64,000 bases of DNA from Labyrinthula sp. Ha (lineage: Eukaryota > Sar > Bigyra > Labyrinthulida > Labyrinthulaceae). The position numbers and the translations under genes were made by a program. The notes beneath the pieces were generated by a model. It searched no databases, was not told the origin of the DNA, and saw only the letters and a program-made list of their open reading frames with translations. The stretch spans positions 1,736,001 through 1,800,000 of the forward strand of contig JAALGZ010000005.1 of assembly GCA_015227615.1 (NCBI GenBank), given 5' to 3'. Below, piece after piece: positions 34,401-45,285 of the stretch; position 1 is the stretch's first letter; the number at the start of each line of letters is the position of its first letter.

Positions 34401-36980
34401 AAATTCTATAGTTAGAATAATTTACAGAAGGAAAACCAATAAGCAAAACAATACATACCCACATTTCAAAAGGTCTTAACATCAAGAGCCATTTGCAAAC
34501 CCATGAAAGTACAGAAAAAGAGATTACTCCTCTTTTAAATCATTTCAAGGCTTGAACAAATACATTAATCAATATTTTACTCCCCCTTGCCAACTTCTAT
34601 TTTGTGCTAATTCTTTTTCACTTATGTTAACGGCTAAGTATTTCATTGTTCCACAAATACTGTTTATCTAATGACGTGGTTTGATGTAACAGTTATTCCA
34701 AGTTGGACGCCAGCTCTGGGACATATTTGATGAAATAATTACTGTATCCATTTTTTGGTTCAAATAATATAAGGAATATTTTTCTTAGTATCAAGAGTAC
34801 GATATGTTTCATTCAGATGATATCAGGTACTTTTCAGGTGGTGAACATTTTCTTCCATTCTAGATCCTAGGGAAGATTAGTTTAGAAAGACTTATCAATG
34901 AAGCTTCAAACTATCCGTAAATTTTGATGTTTTCTCCGCTTCTTAGCCTTATTCGTCTAACCAGAGTTGGTTTACCCGAAATAAAGTACTACAGAAGCAT
35001 TGGTGTTCATGTTTCTCTGGAGGTGAATGAAGCTAATCAGTATGGGAATAGAAAAAAAATGGAGAACTACTGGATGCAACAGTTTAATATGGTGGGCTAC
35101 GTTATTTGAATGAGAGAGAATCTATACAAGATAAATAAATTTGTTATCATAAGGCAAAAAAAAACAACCTTCCGAGGTTGCTTACTTTAATTATAATTTT
35201 TAGAGAAAGTGTGTATGACTCAAAATATTGAACGTTATATTTGGAAATGCGCAAAGTTCAAGTATTTTTCTTCCTTGCGCTAGCTGCTCTTTCAGTACAA
35301 CTTTTTCTTAGGATCCCTAAGCATGAAAACTTTTTTCAGGTGAAAGTTATAGAACATGCTTAGCATGAAATTCTATCTTACTTCACTTATATAAACAAGA
35401 AAAAACTAAAACGTTGGGTTTTGTGTGAAGAAGAAAGTACAACCATCAATGCATACAAATATTTCAGCTCTTTCATCCCGCTTACTAATTGCATCAATAA
35501 AAACAAGCTGCTTGAAGAAGTGCATTTTTTTCATTCCATAAAGAAAAGATACTTGATGAACAGTACCAATCAGGTTTGGATTGAATAAATATTTTTAAAT
35601 TTCTATTAGATAAACATGCGAACTTATAGGTGATAACCAAGATTTGTTTTTTACAGTTTTGTACTGAAGTAGCTGTCCTTTCATTGGATTTGCTGTACTC
35701 GAACTAACTTGATTTTGTAGTCCGAACACATATGTTGGTCACAACACTCTTCTGTGTTGCTTTAAATGTAATTTTTTCTGGTAAGCAGAGTAGTTATTGA
35801 ACTCAACGTAGGTTGTTTTGAATCTTGGTTACAGATAAATAGCTTTAATTAGCACACAACAAATGAACTGCATAAGCCTCAAATTTAATTTTACTTTTTA
35901 TTGAAGTAGTGGCAAGTGACGCAATGTAAAGGATAGTTTGTTAAGCCACACAAGGTCTCTGTATAGTCTTTAATGGAAGTGACATTTCCTCTTGAAAGAA
36001 AATGGACTCATTAGAGCATTCAGCAACTGAATAAACAATTGTCTTTTCTCTACTCTGTTCGAGCTAAATGAGGCAAATTCTACCTAGTCAATTCTTGAAG
36101 TTATGATTATACGCTATAAAGTTGAACTTAGCTTTAGGAGTAGAACTGTTTTGTGCGGCCCTTCTATGTAGCTATTCTTAATTCCTCAGTTCATGCATTT
36201 AAATAGCAGTTTTGGAAAACTTGGGAGGTACCTCTAAGACAAGGCATTACACATGACGATATTTCGGAGTCTCCAAAAGTAAGCTAAGCTTTAGGAATAC
36301 AAGATCAATCAACTACTAATCTCTCAAACTTACATTTTCTTTCCTTTTAGAATTATTCATTTTATTTTTTAAAGGCTCTTATGGTTAACGTTGGTCTAGA
36401 TGTTGTTCTTGTTGGTTAGTACAGGCTAAATCCATACCTTACGAGTAGAGGGCAGAGGAGTTTTACGGAATCAGTTTCAACGTTCTATGCCTATATTTTA
36501 GAGGTTTAAATACACCTCACGTCTACGCATAAGACGAAGACTTGCGCGTTACTTGTTATCTGCTGGATAATCAAAGAAATAAAGGTTAGGCATACTTGCC
36601 AGAGATTGTTCAATCATTGAACTCATTCATTCCCATTTGGTTATAATAAAGAGTCGCGGCTAACTGAAAGAGCTTTCCCTATAGGCATCTTGTTAACAAG
36701 ATACAATACTGCAAAGAACTATTAACAACTGATTTCCAGCTATGGACAAAGCTGCATTCCTACAGTTAGATCTAGTTTGAATATACAAGTTTTTTACAAA
36801 GAGTTCTGCAGTGGAGTTATAAGATATTTGAAGAGGGACAAACACTTCAAATATATTTTCAGATGTGTCAAGTATAAACATTTATTCCTCGAGCTCTTAA
36901 CTACCAAATACGAAATACGATACATAGATCTGATTTCTTCAACTATTTCAACTTTAAATTTAGTGAATTTGCAATAGTAT
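28403..36980. other. Long AT-rich gene desert
   Basis: About 8.6 kb. The actin promoter must lie at the left end (28403 to about 28700, T-rich on the plus strand just before the ATG). A (CT)7 run is at 30386-30399. Frames of 50-90 codons occur (for example 29796-30113 on both strands and 31001-31447 minus) in slightly GC-richer patches that could be decayed coding DNA, but none has a recognisable motif. No RNA gene was found. Confidence 0.4.
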
Positions 36981-38413
36981 TTACTTTCTGGCATAATCAA
37001 GATTGAAATACCTAATTTTAGATGATTTTTCTTCTTCTTGTTTTCGTGTCATGAGAATAAACTTATTTAGTTTATAAAGGTTAGTTCTTATCCCTATAGA
37101 GAAAAGACCAATATGAAAGTCCTTCAACAAATAGTTTAGAAATTTTGTTCTATATCCGAATTTTTTTTCTTCATCCCACTCGAGAGGAACATGAATAATC
37201 AGATTCTCAAAATGCTCAACTCTAATAAAATAAACTATAGCAAGATCTATATAAGAAAAAGGAGGCGAGAAAATTAAAGTTTTTGGAAAATTCTCACTTT
37301 GTTTTATATACTTTTCTAATTTAATCTGGTTAAAAATATCAAAATTAAAATCATGTTCAACATTCTGAAAACTTTTAATATCATTTGAAAGAAAAGTATC
37401 ATACTGATAATACTCCGAGAAAATATTCTTTATATTATTAGAACCAGCAAATGGATCAAAAAACGTTGTTAAGTTTGAAAACTTTTGAATTAAAGTATCC
37501 TTTGAGTTCTGGAAAAGATTTAAAAGTGAAAGAACTTCTTCTTTTGCAGTTTCATGAGTTTGCAGAGAATTTGGTGACTTGTGAAAATTGATAATTCGAG
37601 TATAAATTTTTTGACTTGTTTTAATCTCATTTGCTGATAATTTTACTTTGTCGAAATAATTCACTTCAAGAAAAGTTTTCAGGAACTCTTGTTCAAAAGT
37701 AAATTTGCAAAAATCGCCCAAATTCTTTTGCGTTTCTGTTGATTTTGATATCTCAAGAGCATTTATAATTGGAGTATCCTCACTCTTCTTATACCAAAAC
37801 AGCTGCTTTGTCGACTTTTCTATTAATAAACACCCTTCATCAAAATGATTTTTTTCCGAGAATTGAAACTCGTTACTTGAAAGTAATATAAAAAGTTTTA
37901 AAACAGAAATAATTTTCTGCTCTTTTTCATTGTATTGAATACTGGCAGAATCTTCCGATACTAAAAATATAAGAAACAGCAATAAAAAGTACCCTTTAAA
38001 ACCGCCTTTCTACCATTGAACAGTATTTCTTTATTGTTCATTACTTTAATTACTTGGGGTTTAAGATTTCTCTTATTAGTTTTTGCGGTTCTTTTTCTTT
38101 TAACTTTTCTCTTTTTCTTTGGTATGAAATCAGGAATCTTATGTTGTAAAGCAAGTTCCAAGTCAACATTTGCTTCCCAATCACCACATTCATAGGCTAT
38201 TGATTGCTCCTTTTCAACATAAATACCTTCGAAAGCGTCAAAACTTTTTGCATTGTTTTTCTTAACGTTGATGCGAACTCGAAAGTATTTTGGGTTACGC
38301 AAAAGTTTGTTATAACAATCACTACAACAGCCTTTGTTATCTTCTGAAAAGAGATCAATGGAGTTTATGTTAACTGTAAAATGTTTTTTGCAGAATTGAC
38401 AGATTAGTTTCAT
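36981..38413 (-). CDS. Zinc-ribbon, NLS and amino-methyltransferase protein
   Basis: Two exons: 38413-37993 and 37960-36981, 466 residues. Exon 1 starts MKLICQFCKKHF with a zinc ribbon (C5, C8, C30, C33) and carries PKKKRKV at 98-104, identical to the classical nuclear localisation heptapeptide, within a longer basic run. Exon 2 holds the Rossmann methyltransferase core: FFDPFAGSNN at about 307-316 (motif I, S-adenosylmethionine binding), FLSNDIKS (acidic residue after strand 2), and TLIFSPPFSYID at about 368-379 (motif IV, SPPF, the amino-group catalytic loop). (D/N/S)PP(Y/F/W) marks enzymes that methylate exocyclic amino groups of adenine, cytosine or guanine in DNA or RNA. Order I then IV fits gamma/alpha DNA methylases and Trm11-like tRNA enzymes. 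MT-A70 proteins carry DPPW instead. A nuclear role is likely; the substrate is unknown. Confidence 0.75.
37961..37992 (-). other. 32-nt intron in methyltransferase gene
   Basis: The two overlapping frames join when GTACTT...ATTTTTAG is removed. The splice falls after the first base of a codon (G|TA, Val 141) and restores VSEDSASIQYNEK in phase with exon 1. T-rich with a canonical GT-AG pair. Without splicing, exon 1 stops ten codons later. Confidence 0.75.
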
Positions 38414-41400
38414 TTCCTAAGGACGTGATTTTTGCCGTTCTTAGATGAAACAAGAGGTAAAAAGGTTGTGGTAGAAAGTTCCTACCTGTGGTAATGCAAC
38501 ACGGTGATTTAAAAATGTATTTCAATTGCCCATCTTAGACACTGTAGCTTCATACACTTTGGCACGTTCTCACCAGAGGGCCCAACTTAAACAATAATGT
38601 TCAAACTTTGTTATTTCATTTGGGTGCATTCTTTATAAAAATATTCAGAATATTTTCTTTCCATATTAATCCGAAAATCTTTGAAGTTCTAATGGAAAAA
38701 TATGAAAATCATGTTTAAAGACAGCAAAGTATACTATAGAAAACAATGGGAGTAAAATTTATGGAATTTAAGTATACTCGTATCTATAAATAGCGGAGCC
38801 TAGTTAAAGGCACTCCATAGCGAGATAAACAACCGTGCTTCTTGTACAGAAGGCTCACTAATATTATTCATTCTTGAAGTATTCTAAAGCTTCAAAAGTT
38901 AATAGTTTCAAATTTGAACACATAAAATATTTCAATACCTTAACTCGTATTTTTCTAATGCATCTTTAGCCAATACAGTAACATGCATTGGGTATGATTA
39001 CCTTTTCTTGATGCCTCAAAGGGTTTACTATCTTTTTCATGTACAATGTTAGTGAAGAGAAAAAATAGTATCACATACAGAGCTTAAGATATCTACACTA
39101 AAAACTGCTTTCATTGAAATAGAATGGGACTTAATAAGAAATAGTCAAGGTAGACAACTTAAAACTTCCTAAGCAAAGGGAACAAAGACATATTAACTTT
39201 TAATCAAGATATTTCCCAGCGGTGGAAGTGAAATGAGTTCCATTGGACACGGGCTGCTCCAAAAAAAGGTTATACATTATTTCAATTAAATTTAAGTATC
39301 CTTAAGCTTTTGTTCTCAATTTTAGTTATACTGTCTTGATCCCGAAGCTAATAGTTAGAATGTTTTGGATTAGAGGGAAGAATATATTTTAGTTTTTCTC
39401 AATGAATACCTAGCTTCACTCACCCTATGACCTCTAAATGATGTGAACTCAGGGCCGTAGGCTACGCGTTTTTAAGAGGGTAGTAGTTTAGGTTTCATTA
39501 GATAGAAAAGGTAAAATTAGTTTTAGATAAAGCTTTCAACTGTATTTCTATTTAATATTTGCTACTTTCTTCCTTAAATGCTCTATACTTGAGTCTAAAA
39601 TATTTCTGTCCCATTTGCTATCAGCCTGATTCTGGTTGTCAATCAAATTTACAATTCTTCTAGTCTACTCTTTCGGAATCCAAGCAATTTCATTTTTATT
39701 TTTATTTAATCGAGATTAGGCTAGTATTGGGGTTCTAGCACTATGTTTTCATGGGTTTGGTACTTAGCGAAAGTAAATAATCTATCCAAGAAGTTTGAAT
39801 TCTTGCCTTTTATTCCGAGCCCAGCTTTTGCTTAATTCTGATACTCAATGAAAGAGAGGTCATAGTTTAAGAGAGGTTAATGTAAAAAAAACGATAGATA
39901 AGTGAGAGTTAATAATAAGTTTTTGACAGTATAAGCGCCCTGATGAGTGCAAATTAGAAGCAACCTTTAATATATTCATGTGGATTTAAGCAAAATATTT
40001 TGAATCTAATCCAGGTTTTAAATAACCTAGAGAGCTGAAAGTCAGTGTGCATTGAAGAATACAAAAACTTATAATTAGGTATTCGCAACATCGACCAGCT
40101 GCGGACACGAATACTGTCTAATCATTTCTTCTATTCTTCTTTCATCTAGCTACCATCATTACACAGACTGATACCTCAGTTACTCTCTTAGTGAAGGACA
40201 GTTCTTTCCAGATCTTGCAATGCCTAAAACAAAACTACTTAAGAAATAATAACCAACTAACCACATACCCTACAAACATGTGGTAGTTTCTCAAAAACAA
40301 CAAGAAAACGAGAACTTTATTAACAAACTGCTTAAGAGGAATTATACATCCCTACAAAACATATTGTAATGGGTTTCGTATTCTTAGAAGCTACTGAAAA
40401 CACTTTGATACCTTTGACATAGAAAATGCTCAAACTCTCGAAACAATAATGTTCCTATGTTACATCTAGGCTTAGAAACAAGTTCTACTCTTAATTTATT
40501 TTCCTAAGGGAACATGAGAAGAAGCGCTGCAAAATAGCAATAGATATCAAATTTTATAGGCTTTATTAAATAGGACAGAGTAAAAAATTCGTTCCAAACG
40601 TATTTTCTCAGTTTAGAACAAGATCTACACTATCGTAGGTCCTTTTTTCATTTAAATGTAAAACGACAAGAGATAAAAAAACTTCAATAGCTTAACGCTG
40701 GCTAAATTATAGCATTACTTCTTTGTAGTGGCATATATATATCAGTTCTTGTTCTTAAGTGCATCATCTGCTCTGTGATGAGGTAGTTTAAAACAACTAC
40801 CATTTCTGATGAAGATTACCTCAAAACGGAGGGAATTACTCTAGTCGAATGTTAATAATTTCTGAAGTTATCAGCCACATGTTATATCGGAATCAAGTTG
40901 AAGAAGGGATATTTTTCATCTTCATGAAATAATACTCCAGCCTCTTGGCTTTATCACCATATTTTTTGCTGGGCCTACGTTAATTGGAACACTTTTAAAA
41001 AGCAGAAGAAAACTATACTGTTGCTGAATATGGCGTAATTGTTATCACATGTGGTGTTTTGCTTGTACAGGTTGTCTCTGTCACTTTCAAACCTCACAAG
41101 CGAGATATTAATTTACCAAAATAGTTTTTCTTGCGAGTATCGAAAGAAAGATAGCGACAAAGTGATAAAATGTTGCCTATATTTTCAGCCAAGAATAGCA
41201 GTGATAAGGCCACTGCAAATTTTGTGCTTAGGTTTTTCTGCCTTAAAGAAATACCCTAATTAATTTTACATTCTGAGTCTGCTAAAAGAAGTAAGGTCAT
41301 CTAAAAGTTGTTACAACAAGGAAAGAAATAAGATTTCGGCAATTTGAATCCTATCAGGAATTAATTCTGGTCAGAAGAGCTCCAAAGTCAACCAACCCAA

Positions 41401-42705
41401 ATGTGTTAGAGCGTAGAATTAACCATCCACACTTTTGATGGAGCTGCTGTTCATTGTTTAATTTCAAAATCTTCTGGAGTTTTGGAGATGAGAAATGGAG
41501 TAGTGAGATGTTGTAGATTAATGCCTTAACTTTATTTTCGCCTATACGATACACTATTCTTTTCTTCTTTATCTTCATTTTTATTGATGGAATTCATTCA
41601 TATAGGGTAAATAGTCCTGACTACATATTGAATAGCGTATGATTTAGTTGACAGATTAAAATAACTAAGCTCATTCAGATCATAGTATAATATTCGCGGC
41701 CCCATCATAATAAACTCTAATTAATGTTTGGCAGGTTAGTTTTCTCTGCTAGAACATTACTGAGTCAATAAAATAAAAACAGTATATCCAAATAGCACAG
41801 ATAAAGAAAGATTTAAGTACTAAGGTACTCCAGTTTTACGTTGCCTCAGCAGTTGTTACTACGTTCCCCAAGCCGCCCAAGCCACATAATTCGGCAAGTC
41901 GCAGAGCTAATTGGTTTCTATTGCACTTTCATGCCGGTTTTGTTGCTGGATTCTACCTTCGTTTAAGTCCATTGCTTTGATGAGGTTGGGTAATGTCAGC
42001 TACCTATAATTTGTTCTGGTAGAATACTAACTTGCTTGTTGATTTAAAAAAGTTTGGTTTCGACTTAGTAAGCCTTCATCTTGGAATGGGGAAGGCGATT
42101 TATAATGTTTCTTTGGTTGCGAAATGTATCACAAATGCAACTCTTGGTCTCTAAGGAACTAGAGAAAGCATTGTTTTTTCGCTCATGTAAATTTCCATGA
42201 TCTAACTGCTAGACCCCCTAATGGGCGTTTGACACGTCTTCAACTCCTACTTTAGTACTTAGACTAGGCTCACTAACCCGTTTTTTGCTTCCATCCTTAC
42301 AAGATTTTGTCTAAGAGTGAACGATTAATAGTAAGATCACCCAAATAGACAAAGTTCAGTTCGAAGTTCTGTTTCAGAAGACTGTCATATCTTGGGTGCT
42401 CTCGTGTAAACAATATGATTGGTGTTGTCGAAACTAAGCCTTTTGGGCTTTTTTAATATGCCCAAGACTTAGTGCAGATTATTAAACACCGAACGAGGAG
42501 CTGCAAGTAAATTTTAGGTCAATATGCAAGCTTGCCTTTGGTAAAGCTGCGTACTAGCTATAAATTGAGCAGATAATACAAACTTAAAGGAAAAATCCTT
42601 TTTAGAATTCTCTGCCATTTTCGCTAACATGCACAGAAACAAATAAAACGGCTAGTTAACACAACCTAACCAGCATCCAAATTGAATAAAAATTCATTTA
42701 ATTTA
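38414..42705. other. AT-rich intergenic region
   Basis: About 4.3 kb. One minus-strand frame at 41354-41578 (74 codons from a true ATG with AAAATG context, basic start KIKKKRIVYRIG) is the best candidate but has no recognised motif. The rest looks non-coding. Confidence 0.4.
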
Positions 42706-45285
42706 CTATTTATTTTTTTTAGACTTGCGCGACATCATCCTACTAAGAAAAGATATTTTTGGAAAAGGAAACTTAAACTTCTTTTTATTTCCCTTACCTT
42801 TTTGTACAGTATCTTTCTCACCTTTAGCAATATTCTTCACTAATTTCTTGTATTCAATTTGCTCAACGGCATCTGCAGGATATGCAGTTACCTTTCTAGC
42901 TTGAATACTATCAAATCCCATAGAGCGTAAAACCTCGGCAAATTTTTCAACATTTGCAGCATAAATTCCTTCACTCAAATAAGTTAAATCAACCTTTTCA
43001 CCTTCAATCTTTGAAGGATAGCTAATATGAATAGTCATCCACTTTTCGCTTTCATTCATTCCAATAAAATCCAACTTCTCCAATGGAAAATATTGAGCAA
43101 CATCTCCATTTGCATTGTACCAATACAATCCCTTTGCACCAACAACAAAGATAAGATCCTTCTTCACAAACTTCGCATCAAAACCTTGCACTCGATCTGC
43201 AAAGAGAACACCTCCCCCACCTCCGATGGTTTCTTCAGGAGGAAGAAAATTAAAGGCTTGAGTCAGAAAATCTTGTCTCTTTGCTTCAATCTTCAAAATA
43301 CTTGACGCTTTCTTAATAAACACTTTGGTCTTGCCCATTTCATAGCGTTCTCCAGATGCATACTTCTTTAGAATCCTTTCCACAACAGCTCGATTATTCT
43401 GCAGGTCATCAGCAGAAACATTGGACAGAACGCATTTATACTTTGCTGCGAACCTATCAAAGGTCATTCGAAATGCATAACCTGCTCTTCTTACTTTAAC
43501 ATTTTCCAAAATACCGAGATATCTAACTTGGGTTCTCACTAATTCATCATCAAACAAACCCGCTCTCTTCTCTTCATTTGGTTTAATACATCGAATATAA
43601 TGTTGTGAACACTCTTTTAAATTATCAATCAAATTTGCTACTGACTGTTTGTATTGGGTAGAAGCCGTTGGCATCTTCTTATATACTTTAATACTGGCTC
43701 TGGCATTCATATGCGTCTTGAAAAACCCATTCACAACTTTATCTCCTGCTTTATTCAATAATTGAACAATATCTGGTGACAACTTATCATTGTTCCGATC
43801 AACAAAACCTTCCACCCCATACAAAACTGCTCCAGCATAATGGCGAATAGAGAACTGTCCTGGTTTGCTCCTCTTCGCAAACTCAATCTGTTTGATACGT
43901 TTGTTATCTTTTAATTGTTTTATTTTTTCATAAACGGACATGTCTTTTGCTCCTGAAAAAGTGGTTGCGTCATTAATAATTCTAGTTATATCCTTTTCAA
44001 ACAGTACAACAATATCTTTATTATCTTCATACTTAACTTTTTCCCATTGAATACCTTCTTTTTGATATTCTTTTTGTTCTGCTCTAAGTGTCATTTCAAT
44101 AAACAACTGGTGAAGTTTTTCGTTTGTATAATTAATACATAACTGCTCAAATCCATTCACACCAAGTATCTCAAATCCATAAATATCTAAAACACCTAAT
44201 GAGGTTGAATGTTTTTCGGCTTTAATCGCTACATTTGCTGCTTCAACAATAAAGTTGAACAATGCTTGATAAACACTTTGAGCTAAAGAATCTCTTGAAT
44301 AAATAGCTGTTTGTTTGTCAAAATTAGTGGAGGTTTTTCCAAGACCTGTTTTCAAGGTTTTATGTTGTAAAGCTCTTGTTAAATCCATTTCCTTAACTTG
44401 AAGTAAATCTGCAGCTGTTCTAACAACATCTGGGTTTCTTATATTTCCATTTGAATCAAAATCAACGTTTCCAATATGTAAAATAAACGCAACAGTCTTA
44501 AAAATACTATCTTGCTCTTCTTTTGATATCTGGACATAATTCATTGCATCAACAACATCTTCAAAATTTCCTGCATCGTCTATATCTCTAGTATCAGCAT
44601 TTGCATCACACAAAAAATTATAATCCTCAACTCTTCCAGTTAATCCATAGTTTCTTGCTTTTCTTAAAGCTAAGAGTTCATAAAAAATATGAAAATTTCT
44701 TTCTCCTTGAGATTGCTTTACAACTCTACTTTTCTCAAGTAAATATGTTGTTATTTTACCACCTGCAGGATCACCTACAAGAAATAAAATCTCCATAAAC
44801 TTTCCAAATCTAGAGGAGTTATCATTTCTTATTGTCTTTGCATTACCAAAACTTTCCAATAAAGGATTACTTTGTAACAATTGATCTTTTATTCTTTGTA
44901 CTTCTCTTGACTTTGAACTCATAGCAGCAACATATTGCATAACTCTTTTAGACGCTTCTGTCTTACCAGATCCACTCTCTCCTGTAATCACGATTGCTTC
45001 ATTTGTTAGATTAGACACCATAGAACGGTACGCTACTTCAGAGAGTGCGAAGACATGAGGAGCATTCTCAATTGGGTTTTTAAGTGTGTATTTTTTGATT
45101 TTAGCCTTAGAGTACAGGTTACTTATATCTGTATATGGATTTACAGAAAGCAAGACAGGCCCGATATAAGTGTATATTTCCTTGTGAGAGTGATGAGAAC
45201 GTAAATTCTCTATAATTGTTTGCTCCGAGAGATCATCAAGAAGAACTAGGTCATTCACAGCCCCACCCTTTCCAGTATATGCCAT
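42706..45285 (-). CDS. Class I myosin with short TH1-type tail
   Basis: 859 residues, one exon, ATG 45285. The motor fills about residues 8-665: P-loop GESGSGKT at 102-109, switch I NDNSSRFGKF at 154-163, switch II DIYGFE at 367-372, HYIRCIKPN, and the relay/converter RYLGILENVKVRRAGY. A Thr/Ser cluster (T318, S319, T320) lies at about the TEDS phosphorylation position relative to RDSLAQ. After the converter (KTKVFIKKASSILKIEAKRQ) no clear IQ motif is seen. A glycine run (IGGGGGV) then leads into a membrane-binding TH1-like domain (about 690-810) and a very basic end (KKKFKFPFPKISFLSRMMSRKSKKNK region). There is no SH3 or GPA-rich TH2 tail. By family it links actin to membranes in endocytosis or cortical tension. 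Confidence 0.95.
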   Translation of the reverse strand: MAYTGKGGAVNDLVLLDDLSEQTIIENLRSHHSHKEIYTYIGPVLLSVNPYTDISNLYSKAKIKKYTLKNPIENAPHVFALSEVAYRSMVSNLTNEAIVITGESGSGKTEASKRVMQYVAAMSSKSREVQRIKDQLLQSNPLLESFGNAKTIRNDNSSRFGKFMEILFLVGDPAGGKITTYLLEKSRVVKQSQGERNFHIFYELLALRKARNYGLTGRVEDYNFLCDANADTRDIDDAGNFEDVVDAMNYVQISKEEQDSIFKTVAFILHIGNVDFDSNGNIRNPDVVRTAADLLQVKEMDLTRALQHKTLKTGLGKTSTNFDKQTAIYSRDSLAQSVYQALFNFIVEAANVAIKAEKHSTSLGVLDIYGFEILGVNGFEQLCINYTNEKLHQLFIEMTLRAEQKEYQKEGIQWEKVKYEDNKDIVVLFEKDITRIINDATTFSGAKDMSVYEKIKQLKDNKRIKQIEFAKRSKPGQFSIRHYAGAVLYGVEGFVDRNNDKLSPDIVQLLNKAGDKVVNGFFKTHMNARASIKVYKKMPTASTQYKQSVANLIDNLKECSQHYIRCIKPNEEKRAGLFDDELVRTQVRYLGILENVKVRRAGYAFRMTFDRFAAKYKCVLSNVSADDLQNNRAVVERILKKYASGERYEMGKTKVFIKKASSILKIEAKRQDFLTQAFNFLPPEETIGGGGGVLFADRVQGFDAKFVKKDLIFVVGAKGLYWYNANGDVAQYFPLEKLDFIGMNESEKWMTIHISYPSKIEGEKVDLTYLSEGIYAANVEKFAEVLRSMGFDSIQARKVTAYPADAVEQIEYKKLVKNIAKGEKDTVQKGKGNKKKFKFPFPKISFLSRMMSRKSKKNK

